Shown here piece by piece: positions 39,401 to 50,200 of a DNA stretch of 64,000 bases. Where the stretch lies: contig NC_073361.2 in the NCBI RefSeq assembly GCF_027580225.2, positions 22,763,501 to 22,827,500 on the forward strand. Direction: 5' to 3'. Origin of the DNA: Misgurnus anguillicaudatus. Its lineage: Eukaryota > Chordata > Actinopteri > Cypriniformes > Cobitidae. Every line of letters starts with the position of its first letter. Position 1 is the stretch's first letter. Made by a program: the position numbers and the translations under genes. The notes under the pieces were generated by a model. The model ran no database searches. It saw only the letters and a program-made list of their open reading frames with translations, and had not been told where the DNA came from.

Positions 39401-39654
39401 ATGGTTTTAATGGTAAACAACCTATTGGTCATAATGGCATTTGTAACGTTAATAGAAAAAATTAAATGTATAGTTTCAGCTAGGATTTATTACAAACGGT
39501 AACTTAGTTTTTCCACAGTAACACATTTAAAGTGAAACTAAACTAGATAATTTGCTGTTTCCTCATACAGTTACCTGGTCGCAGCTCCAAGTGAAAAGCC
39601 CCCGCCGGTGTTGGTGGACCCGAGGGTGCTTGCCCCAAAGTTAAATGAGGACAT
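24420..39654 (-). CDS. nup58: Nucleoporin 58 (NUPL1), complete, 14 exons
   Basis: NUP58 is an FG nucleoporin of the Nup62-Nup54-Nup58 complex lining the central channel of the nuclear pore. Minus-strand exons: 39575-39654, 38975-39129, 38843-38872, 38487-38756, 37015-37177, 36842-36907, 36460-36634, 36289-36368, 30280-30398, 30100-30182, 29736-29937, 25657-25743, 24874-24969 and 24420-24589. They total 1776 nt, 591 aa (human 599), with all phases consistent. Residues 1-230 are a Gly/Ser/Thr-rich FG region (TGFSF, TGFSL, GFGP repeats). Residues about 233-445 are the helical core, with [20 protein letters not shown] and [12 protein letters not shown] almost as in human. A second FG region follows. 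The C-terminus is [12 protein letters not shown], the family ending. Exon 5 uses the donor GA|GTATGC, which restores PEDSKAL. Intron 8 is filled by nested transposons. Confidence 0.97.
25030..25468. mobile_element. TIR element with nested hAT MITE, nup58 intron 12
   Basis: The outer ends TGGCCCTGTCCCAAATGG and CCATTTGGGACAGGGGCAA are inverted. Inside, at about 25109-25337, sits a second element whose ends resemble the hAT/Charlie terminus CAGTGGTTCTCAACC (left TTTCTCAACC, right GGTTGAGAACCACTG). Open frames here are not coding. Confidence 0.7.
26005..26878. mobile_element. TTAA-flanked long palindrome, nup58 intron 11
   Basis: TTAA stands at 26005-26008 and 26875-26878. Arms of about 250 bp are inverted complements (GTCCAAAATGTTGATGTCTT at the left, its complement near 26795-26817). 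It lies just beyond the AATAAA proposed for the short nup58 transcript. Confidence 0.8.
27220..29735 (-). other. nup58: Candidate 3' UTR of a short nup58 isoform
   Basis: If the exon 11 donor (GTCTGA at 29730-29735) is not used, translation continues in frame as GLTAFKF and stops at TAG 29713-29715, giving a 481-residue protein that lacks the C-terminal FG region. The next 2.5 kb is AT-rich, contains none of the palindromic transposons common elsewhere in the window, and ends at an AATAAA on the minus strand (27240-27245). Mammals make p58 and a shorter p45 from this gene by alternative splicing. I have not matched this form to p45. Confidence 0.4.
30684..32549. mobile_element. hAT-like element with 5-bp target duplication
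   Basis: The ends CAGTGTTTCC and GGAAACACTG are inverted, followed inside by a second match (GTGGCGG and CCGCCAC). AACTT flanks both sides (30679-30683 and 32550-32554). A smaller palindrome with ends AGAAGGGATACAGCAAA lies at about 32270-32475. No long transposase frame is present. Confidence 0.8.
32743..35867. mobile_element. hAT element with perfect 8-bp target duplication
   Basis: The ends CAGAGCATGTGAGCGGTG and CACCGCTCACATGCTCTG are inverted repeats. Both flanks are ATGGCAAG (32735-32742 and 35868-35875). Sub-terminal regions are rich in GAGCGG motifs, typical of transposase-binding repeats. It interrupts the centre of the foldback element and hosts the Tc1 element. The remaining interior shows no intact transposase. 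Confidence 0.9.
32932..34525 (-). mobile_element. Tc1/mariner element with decayed transposase
   Basis: The ends CAGTGGATATAAAAAGTCT and AGACTTTTTATATCCACTG are inverted, with TA on each side, as Tc1/mariner requires. On the minus strand, a 100-codon frame at 33809-34111 carries the N-terminal helix-turn-helix ([19 protein letters not shown]). Further along, near 33310-33395, the conserved catalytic region [18 protein letters not shown] is still readable. The two parts are not in one open frame, so the transposase is broken. Confidence 0.9.
37843..38061. mobile_element. MITE, nested in a larger repeat (about 37800-38350)
   Basis: The ends GGGGCGGTTTCCCAGGCA and its approximate complement CTGGGAAACCACCCC are inverted. 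A related copy lies at 46101-46284. The flanking sequence (ACGCGCGTAGTTGGACG at the left, TCTGGTGTGAATGCAC at the right) belongs to a GC-richer element of the type seen near 12.1 and 15.9 kb. The whole sits in nup58 intron 4. Confidence 0.65.
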
Positions 39655-41273
39655 TCTGGACTTTAGCTTCCGAAACGAAATAATAAGAAACGAGCGGATC
39701 AGACCTCGTGGAGGCCCTTAAACACGCTGCTTACGACTATAGCATATTAACTGAAACAGTCGCAATGATAAGGCTTTAGAGAGTAAAATTTGTACACAAT
39801 ATGAAAATAAATTGGTTTATTACTATTATTTTTAATGTGTTCTGGGTTTCTAATAGCTGCTAATATTTTTACCCTTATTGTTTCCGCGCACAATTTCTTC
39901 TTCAGCTACCTTAGTGTTACAGTAAAATTCAAATCATATTTGTTGCGATGTATCGCCACCTATCGACCTGGAAATTGCATGCAGGCAAGTTTTTTATTTG
40001 TGAACGTATTTTTCTGTGGAGAGCATTCACTTTTTTGCTTTATTTTGTTTTGCCAGTTAACAAATGTTTTATTTAGTTAAACCGTAACATGACAACAGTA
40101 TTCATATAATAATAAACACTATAATTATTTATGTAACGTTACCCTGGTGTATTTGTCCTCATATCTTAGTTTTGGTGGATTTTATTTCAAAGGTATAGCC
40201 ACCCAAAATCAAACTTCTTTTTTTCCTTTTTCTTTTTTTTTTTTTTTTTTTACAAAATATCGTTACGGTTAAAGTTGAATTTTTTTATTTGCTTACTTTT
40301 TTAAAAATACGACACAATTATCATTAATAATATAGTATAATTCAAGATACATAAAATATCTTATCATAGCACAACAAGTAATGTTAGATGTAAATGTGTT
40401 ATTCTTTAATATTCTCAAAGATATATATTTTTTTGTTTAGAGAACATATGAACATCAATACAGAAAACAGGCATCAAAAATAGAAACTTCCAAAGTTGAA
40501 TAACAAAAACAAAAAAATAGTTATAAAAGTAAAATAGAAGACATTCACAAGACACCAAATACAGATTCATAGACATTAACAATACATGTACCTTTTACAT
40601 TTTTTACAAGTTAGAGACTTCATTAAAAGAGTGATTTCTTTTAAGAAAACCAGGTGTAAAGGATGAGATTTTAACAATCTACATTTATGAATAAATAATT
40701 TGCCATACAAAATGAAGAAATTTACCAAATTGTAAATGTTTTTATCATCATTCTCAAAGTAACAAATAATATCTTTCATATTAAATGTTATGACTGTGTT
40801 AATTTTAGTTGATAAGACAGAAAAACATTCATTCCAAAATGCCTGTACATTTTGGCAATCAAAAAATAAATGACATAAAGACTCCTCCGTATTATTACAA
40901 AATGAACATTAATTCCCAATGTCCATTAATTTAGAAAGAAGTAAATTAGTTGGGTATATTTTGTGTAATATCTTCAAATGAATTTCTCAACTCAAAGAGA
41001 AAAATAATAAAACCCAAACCACACCATACACGTCATAAAACTACATATCCCAGAATTCACCGGTCTGTTTTCAACGAAGTCACGCCCCAAGCAGGAAGAG
41101 CAGAGAGTACAGCAGCAGAGAAGCTGTTAGCCGCTAGTGGAAGATATGATGTTTTGAACGTGGCATCAAATGGAAACGGATTTATCATTCATTTAATCAT
41201 CCGATGTGTAAACGCATCTGTTTCGGAGATTGTCACCCGTTCCTTGTGCCGAACGCGCCAAAACAGCGGCATC
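39655..41273. promoter_or_regulatory. Bidirectional promoter region of nup58 and mtmr6
   Basis: The two genes start divergently, 1.6 kb apart (ATGs at 39654 minus and 41274 plus). At 41037-41060, AAAACTACATATCCCAGAAT closely resembles the ZNF143/STAF motif found at many vertebrate promoters. A GC box-like CACGCCCC follows near 41082. No TATA box is clear. Between these lies a LINE fragment (40440-40985) and a T-rich run at 40218-40250. Confidence 0.45.
40440..40985 (-). mobile_element. L1/Tx1-type LINE 3' fragment
   Basis: On the minus strand, the sequence translates to the C-terminal end of an L1/Tx1-like reverse transcriptase protein. A stretch near 40985-40810 reads LKILHKIYPTNLLLSKLMDI, then a cysteine/histidine region (CSFCNN, LCHLFFDC). 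The open frame 40576-40779 continues with NFFILYGKLFIHKCRL and FLKEI, the usual tail motif. An in-frame stop before CSFC shows it is dead. It is truncated at its 5' side, as usual for LINE insertions. Confidence 0.7.
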
Positions 41274-44200
41274 ATGGAGCACATCCGCACGCCAAAGGTA
41301 GAAACTCAATGAGCAAATGTTGCGAGATCTGCTCTGCTATGACATGATCAGTTAAGACTCAAAAGTCACAAACACTTGTCACCTACAAATTCATTGTGAA
41401 CGTAATATATATACATACTGCGTATTTTAACAAAATAGGTGCTTTAAACTTAAAGTGGACGCAGTTGCCTGTCGATGTTTATAATGGTGTCATATGGTCT
41501 TGTAAAAGTCATTTGGACGTTTCACTGTGTTTCACGCTTGAATTTGTTATCAGTGGTCTAAACACAGATGTTTGTGTTAATATCCGATGACATTTTGACT
41601 AAGATTTCAGATGGATGTATTGTCGTGGCATCTTTGGGCCTTTTAGAGGCTGGTTCTGCATTTTTATGTGATCTGATTAGACCAGAGTGATGTAATAAAA
41701 CGCAACTATTGGTATTTATTTGGTCTTATTCGTTGTGGTCTGTCACTTATTATAAAAAATAACTAATCATTAAAACCTATACAAGTCTGCTTGTACTACA
41801 CATGCTCTTTCTTACTTCTTTTCTTTTTTAGACCAGTTTCTATTAACTGTTGTTGTCTGAAATAACCTCACCAAACCAAAGTTTCCTCTAAAAGTCTTGC
41901 GTATGGTTTGTTTTTGTGAAACTGCTGATTTTATTCTGCGGTCACAGGAAGTGTAGCTTTGCATGCATAGACTGGTTGCTAGGAAACAGAGACGGGCATA
42001 ATTGTGTGTAATATACAGCAGTTTTTGGATAATATAAGTTAATATCTCTGTATGTGGTCTGTAAGGTGATATAGTTAGCAAAATGTGTCTACAAATCCAC
42101 ACAAGTCTAATTATGAGATTTGGAGTGCCAATGATTAAAGGCGGGGTGCATGATTTTTGAAAAATGTTGGGAGTCGGGCCGAGTACCATAACACACTTGT
42201 AGCCAATCAGCAGTAAGGTGCATGTCTACTAACTGACATTGTTGCCTGGGTTGCGTATGTGTGGGGCGGGTCTATGAAAAGAAGGTCCAGATTCTATTGG
42301 GGTAGGGGCGTGTTTGTTTAGGTGATTTCAGATATCAACATTGGTTTTCAGAGATCATGCAACCTGCTTTTAATATCACTAATTGATTTCAAACTTTACT
42401 CAGTCAATATTAAAGATAGCAAGCTTACATTTTCTCATAATGTTCATTGCATTATTTAGGATGATATTTACAGAAAAAAAAAATGACTAGCTGGGTCTTC
42501 AAGGACAGGGTCACATTTTATGCTTTATCTATGCCTTTCAACAGTGTTAGTATAATATAAGCCATTAACACAGATGCTATTACTTTTAATAGTGAGTCAA
42601 CATATGCATGCAATGCAACACCCACGAAGCATCATTTACTGTTAATTAGGTACGAATATGTCACGCATAATACGTTTACATTAACATACAAGTACTTACA
42701 TTTATGGATTTTACACTGCATTCAAGATAAACTTTTTAATCAGTATGTGGGTGATTCTCACGAAATCCAGATTTAGAAGGTGTCCAGCATCAGAATTTTT
42801 AAAAAGCCCTTAAAGCAATTTTTTTGTACATATAAGATTAAGGTCTAAACTTACTATAACCATTATTTTTAGAGGATTTAAAAAATATTTCTTATAGAAT
42901 TATTTAAATTGTTTTAGATTATCATTATAAAAAATTATCATTACCGCAACATGATATTACATTAAATATATGCATTTACAAACTCATGTTTCGGTAATGA
43001 GAACTAAAAACTTGTCTAGGTACTATGACAAACAAAATTTCAACTTTTATCTGGAGTCTGGAGAGAAAAAATAAATACTCCTTACCTGTTTTTTTTTTTT
43101 AAATGTTAGGTCTTGAGGGCTTAAACAATGATTGAAAATTGTTGTGGAGGATGAGATAATTGGTATTGGACACATTTATATTCCTTATTATTGTCTCTAT
43201 ATTTACCAATGATCACCAAATACCACATGTTTCTTTACTGTAAATGTTTATAGTATAACATGAACTGAAGCTTTTTATTGTTTTGATTTTTTAATTATAA
43301 ATATTTCCATGTCAAAGAACCCAAATCCAGTCATGGACATGTTGCGGTAATGAAAATGTTCCCCTTAAATGTGGAAAAAACAACCAAATTGGTTTGTATG
43401 ATGTCATTTGAAATCATGTGCAAAATAGTACATGAAGAGATGTTTGTAACTGTATGCTTCTTATTTTGATACTCTTACTTTGCATTTACTTTTTTTATCA
43501 AAATGTTTCATTCCACCTCATAAGTCTAATTTTGTGAGAATCACCCATGTGTTCCCTGGGAATCGAACCTATGACCTTTGCATCCCTAACACAATGCTTT
43601 ACTATTGAGCTACAGGAACACATATTAACAATTAGATGAGTTTGTCTTGGTTAGAAAGTTAAAAAGTGTATTGTCTTTAATAGTTAAAAAATTTAAACTT
43701 ATCTGTGCCATTTGTCATTTCCACAATTTAACGGTGCAAAGGCTACATATTTCATATTCATAGTACTGAATACATTTTCACAATGATAAGATTGTATGTT
43801 TACTTTACAGGTAGAACAGGTGAAGCTGCTGGATCGCTTTAACAACAAATCCACTACAGGAACCCTGCATCTGACAGCCACACATCTGATCTTTGCGGAG
43901 AGTAATTCAACCAGTGCCCAAGAGATATGGGTATGAACATCCTTTCAAAACCCTGTTTGCATCTATATTTAGCACTGATTTCTTGTGACAGTCAATATCC
44001 GATACCATGAAGTCACCCTGTTTGTAAACAGGATTATAATGAGTTAGACTATGAGAATGAGTTACTAGCTTCTCACGTTGGCTGATGACATTGTTGCTGT
44101 GGAAACCTGGAGGCCAAGTGAATAAGAGAGCGTAGGGAAGGCCATGAGAAGACATGAATACCAATGACCCACATACTTGAAGGAATCGTCTGCCATGTTT

Positions 44201-47200
44201 AAATTCTGGTGGTCTGTCTGTCTAAGTGTGTAAACATGATGTTAATAACAGCTGATGAACATCATCTTAACATCTTTCACACGCAGGAAGCAGGTCAGAA
44301 ATCAGGGGATACTTCATACGCTGACAGACAGAATTTATTTATTATAATACACTTGTGTTGTTTGCGCTTGCTAGGACTGCGAAATGCAATAACTTAATGA
44401 TTGTAATACTTCTAAAGTTACATAAGATCAAAGTTGTAGGTAGTTTATGCAGAAAGCAGAGAGGTGCTACAACGAGAGCCATTTCTTTGTCCAATCAAGT
44501 ATGTGAAACATGTATGTTGGTTGTATAAAAACATATTTTGTTAAAAAAGCATTCACAAACAAACAAAAATATATATGCTTGTTTTCCGGGTCCTCTAGAG
44601 TTAAACATTTGATTTTTACAGTTTTGGAATCCATTTAGCCAATCTCCGGGTCTGGCGCTACAACTTTTAGCATAGCTTAGCACAATCCATTGAATTTGAT
44701 TAAACCATTAGCATTGCGCTCAAAAATAACCAAAGAGTTTTGATATTTTTCCTGTTTAAAACTTGACTCTAGTTACATCGTGTACTAAGTAAATTTGCGG
44801 GTTTTTTTTGGGCAGACATGGCTAGCTGGACTCTCTTTCTGGCGTAGTAATCAAGGACTTTGCGCCTCCTGCAGCCATGTGAAGGCAGCAATGATATTAC
44901 GAAAATGCCCGAAAATAGTCCTCTGCTATTGAAAGTTACTAAGTGGACTATTTTCGGCTGCTGTGTGGTATCGCTGCGCCTGCTGCGGCCATGTTGCGGC
45001 AGCGAAGTCTTTGATTATTACGTCAGAATGAGAGTATAGTTCCTAGCCATATCTGCCTAGAAAATCGCAACTTAAATTTTCTGTCTGTCTTAGTACACGA
45101 TGTAACTACAAAAAGAATTAAGTGTTAAATAGGAAAAATATTGAAACTCTTTAGTTATTTTTTAGCGCAATGCTAATGGTCTAATCAGATTCAATGGATT
45201 ATGCTAAGCTATTTTAAAAGTGGTACAGCTAGACCCGGAGATTCCAGCTGGATGGATTCCAAAAAGGTAAAAATCAAATGTTTAACAAAAGGGGAGTTGG
45301 AAAATGAGCATATTTTCAAAAGGGGAGTGTCCCTTTAAAGCATTATTGTATTGCATATCGTAAATCCAATGATCACATATCACATTTTTCTTCAATATCA
45401 TGCAGCCCCCGTAAGCTTATAGGATTTGGGGGTAAATTTAATAAAAAAATGTGTATTAAAATCTTTACTTTTAATTGCAGACTTGGCAAATATGAGCATT
45501 GTTGAGATCTCTTTTGAAAGTCTATAGGAGATGTTTGAGATTTTTGGGTCTTTATCTTAGATTTTATACTTCACATAAAAGTCTGGACGCCACCTTAATA
45601 AATTCTGCATCTGTGTCTTATCACACTTAGACAAAACATTTCTCTGTGCACGCAATAGTGCCTTCTGTTCCCTATGCATTATGCATTACGTGCACACTTC
45701 AGCAATCTATGACAACAGGACACTGAGTCATGATGCCAGTTGAAAATGCAGATACATGCGCATTTTAATGCCTTCCCAGATTCTGACCTTCCAAAAAGTG
45801 CAGTGTATTTAATTGAAGAAGGTAATTGTGCGCATCTATTGAATTCCTCTGATTAAAGCCTTAAAAATAACATATGTGCACAATGTACATCTTAAAGTGA
45901 AAGAACACTTATATGACTCACCCTTTTGTCATTTATTTTTGTGACATGTTTTTTCGGGAACAGCTTGTGCCATCTTTCCTTAAATTATAAATGAATGAGA
46001 TTTTGTTTGACAGCTAACGCAATGACATTCACATGTGTTACTTTGAAAATGGCTTGACTTTGTAGGTGATTAGATGTATGTATCCAATTTAATGACAAAG
46101 GTGTGGTTTCCCAGACAGTAGTCCCAGGCTAAAATTGATGCTAAAACACATATCTATGCCATTGTTTTGTCTCAATATGCAAATCAGTATTTGTTTTTTG
46201 TAAGGTATGTTTGTAAAAACTATGTAAATGTCCTATTATAACTGGATGAATGTAAAGTTTAAACCCTCTCTGGGAAACTATCCCAGAGTATTCAACACTT
46301 TCTAAAGTACTTGAAGTTCATGTGTCGTCACAATTGTGTGTGTTTAGATTTTGCATCATCACATCGCCTCGGTGGAGAAGCTGTCCCTCACGACAAATGG
46401 CTGCCCGCTCCTCATTCAGTGTCGTAATTTTCGGGTTGTACACTTCGTCTTTCCACGAGAGCGCGACTGCCATGATGTTTACAGCTCTCTGCTTAAGCTG
46501 CTTAGACCAGGTGGGTAAATCCACACGTCGACCCTCATTATTAAATACTTTAAAGACAAGAAGAAGTTTCCTGAAAGTCACAAAGTCAGAGATATTGTGG
46601 TCATATTTTGTTGGCATGAGGTCAGAGACATGTATGTACTCCAGATGGCCATTTGAATGCTTTGACTTTTTGTATTCACCTTCGTGACGTTTAATCATTA
46701 ATTAATTTCTTCAGTGTCCTTTGATGATCTCTACGCATTCTCCTACAACCCAAAGCAAAATGACCAACAGAGAGAGGATGGGTGGCAGCTTATAGACCTC
46801 GGTGCTGAGTTTGAACGAATGGGTGTGCCATGTGACCAATGGCAGCTGACAGATGTTAACAGGGATTACAAGGTATGATGGGAAGGTTAATTCATTCATT
46901 TTAAAAGTGAACTTGTGGGTTTTTTATTTTAGTATCACCATTGCTAAATGAAAATCATTACACAAGGTTTACTAAAGGACAGAATGTTTTAGTAGGCTAC
47001 ATGTCTAAATACATTGCTTATAAAGCACTGAGGTACATTGTATAAAAAAATTATTACTGCACCTTTAAAAATATAGTGCATCATTTTTGCATCCACTTTT
47101 TTAAGTAAGTTTTGCTTAAAATTTACATGAGATTTTAAGCAATTGCATAAATTTTGCAAAAATGTATGCACTATATTTTTAAGTAAACCCAGACTTTATT

Positions 47201-50200
47201 TTTTCAGTGTAGTTACCAGCCATCAGATGAAATGACTAGCAGCAAAACCTGTCTATTTCTTGAAATGGTTTATATGTTACCCTGGACCACAAAACCAGTC
47301 ATAAGTAGCATGGGTATATTTGTAGCAATAACAAAAAAAAAACCATAGTATGGCTCAGAGTCACAAATTTGATGTAGTTATCATCATAATTGCGTTAATT
47401 TTTCAATTTAGAAACTGATCTTACAGACAATTATTTTTAATTAGTATCGTGTATTTATATATATGACTTACAATAAAAATGTCAGCAATAGCAAAAATAA
47501 TGGGAATAATATATAGTCTATATTTCATCATTTGCAGTATTTCCTTATGTCTGTACTAACATGCATTTACTGTAAAGCTGCAATGCAACAATGGAAAATT
47601 GCTAAAAGTAGACAAGTGGAAAGTGCTAAAGACATAAATTTGAAGAGGCTAATGCGGCTTTCACATAGGATGCTGTGTGCGCTGCGCTCGCCGCTGGGTT
47701 CCGCGCAGCCAAGCGATTTGTGCTCTGATGGCCAGACCAAAGTAGGCGGGGTTTTCAATAAATTACTACAGTGTTTATATTTGCGTAAAATAGTCGATGA
47801 GGAATACAGAGATGCTGCTCGTCTCCATTTCACGTAACTTTAAGCCTACCTACAACAAGCTGCTTGACTTAAAACACACCTGACATGCCAACTTGAATTG
47901 CTATGTGTTTCCATGCTACGTGTTTCTGTAGGAGCATAAACTTGTATTATAAAGCTCTGAGAATCCCGAGTACAAGCTTTCGTCCATTTTGCTTGTTTGG
48001 ATGCGCGGGTAATCGTCACAGAGCGCAGCGCAAAAGTTAAACTATTTTGAACTTTGACCGCTCGGCGCAACAAAAAACCGCCCTTGCGCGGCACAAGCCA
48101 TTGAAATGAACGGGTTTCATAGCGCAGCGCACATCGCATCTGTGAAAGCCGCATAACATTCGTATCGTGGCGGCTGGTGGCTTGTCACAACATGCAAGTA
48201 GCCCGTCATCTGTGGCTCGTCTTTTAAAAAAATATGTGTATCACGTGTGATGTCAAAATACAAGCCTGCTACAGATGGTTCGAAGGAGTTTATGATAAAA
48301 GAGACGCTCGCGTTTGCCAGATACTCACATAATCTCATTTGTAATCACAGTTTAGTGTTAAGGGAGTGTCTTGCGAGTATTTCGTGAACGTGAGCGTCTC
48401 TTTTATCATAAACGGTTTTGACACATGTGCAGCAGGAACGTATTTTGACAAGACACATGATGCACATGGTTCACATGACACAGCAAACACATATTTTGAA
48501 ATTATGAGCAATACACGACACTCCGAACACATATTTTTTGAATTTGCGCCCCTCGGAAGAGAAGTCACCGGCCGCCACTGTGTGTAAGTTTTATATATTA
48601 TCACCAGGCAGGTCTCGTATGTGTACGCATTGTTTATACTGTGATAATGTTGTTTATTTTAGTGTAATTTTATTGAAATTGATTATACATTTTGTGTTTA
48701 GGTGTGTAAGACATATCCCAGAGATTTATATGTACCCGTTACTGCCAGTAAACCCATCATTGTCGGAAGCTCAAAGTTCAGGAGCAAAGGCCGCTTTCCC
48801 GTTCTCACGTATTTCTACCAGGAGAAAAAGGCGGCAGTGTGTCGGTGCAGTCAGCCTCTTTCCGGCTTCAGCGCTCGCTGTTTGGAAGATGAGCACATGA
48901 TTCAGGCTATCAGTAAGGCCAATCACAACAATCGATGCATCTATGTGATGGACACGCGGCCTAAGGTAGGCCTTTTTTTTTGTTTCCTTTGTTCGCTAGA
49001 ACAATCAGGTTCACTTAGTCTGGTTTTCATATTTTTTGGTAGCTGAATGCGCTGGCGAATCGTGCAGCGGGGAAAGGCTACGAGAATGAGGACAACTACT
49101 CGAATATCCGCTTCCAGTTTGTCGGCATTGAGAACATCCATGTGATGAGAGGAAGTTTGCAGAAACTCCTGGAAGGTTTGTGAGACTAATCGGATTTGGG
49201 TGTGTTTGTATCATCGCGCTCATTTTATTTTCTTGCCTCTTGTAGTGATAGGAACACGATCCCTTTCCATGACTGATTACCTGGTCGGATTGGAAAACAG
49301 CGGATGGTTGCGTCACATCAAAGCCATTATGGATGCCGCCATATTTCTCTCCAAGGTGAAATTGGGTTTGTTATTTCACCAATGCTGCATTGCTGGTTTC
49401 AACAGATGATGTCTCATAAATGTTTTTATTACAGGCCGTGACTGTAGAGGGCGCCAGCATTCTAGTGCACTGCTCGGACGGATGGGACCGCACGGCTCAA
49501 GTCTGCGCTCTGGGCTCTCTGTTGATGGATCCTTACTACCGCACCATTAAAGGCTTTATGGTAAGATGCTATCTAATGAATAAATGTGGCTGCTGTATTA
49601 GCAACCTGACATCATCAAAAAAAAAATTATGTTTCTTTTCTTAGGTACTTATTGAGAAAGACTGGATCTCTTTTGGACACAAGTTTGCAGACAGGTTGGA
49701 ATGCACAGATGTCCTCTGAAAGATTCACAATCCTTTTTTTTTTAGGAATAATAATGGTGATTGTTTCCCTGCAGGTGCGATCAGTTATATAGTGACTCTA
49801 AAGAAGTGTCGCCCATCTTCACCCAGTTTTTGGAGTGCGTATGGCAGCTAACCGAGCAGTTTCCTCAGGCCTTCGAGTTCAGCGAGTGGTTCCTCATTCA
49901 GATCCACGAGCACGTGCACTCCTGCCAGTTCGGGAATTTCCTCGGGAACAGCCAGCGACAGAGAGAGGACCTTCAGTGAGTTTACAAACCAGTAAAGTTT
50001 TAGGATTCTTTGGCATCCATCATCTCTAAAATGTCTTTGTTCACCTGCATTTGTAATTTCAGATAAAGGAAAGATCATATTCTCTTTGGGCTCACCTGCT
50101 GAGTGAGAAACAGAATTACCTGAACCCCGTGTACTGCCCGAGCTTTGCCGAATCGCACCCGGTTTTGGAGCCGTCCACCCAAGCCTACCACTTCAAGTAC

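Noticed and set aside
43551..43620. A tRNA gene on the minus strand
   Set aside because: A- and B-box-like motifs are present, but the arms do not pair properly and the sequence matches a SINE head also seen at 59885.
46318..46698. A 126-codon minus-strand open frame over mtmr6 exon 3
   Set aside because: It is the antisense shadow of a well-supported coding exon.
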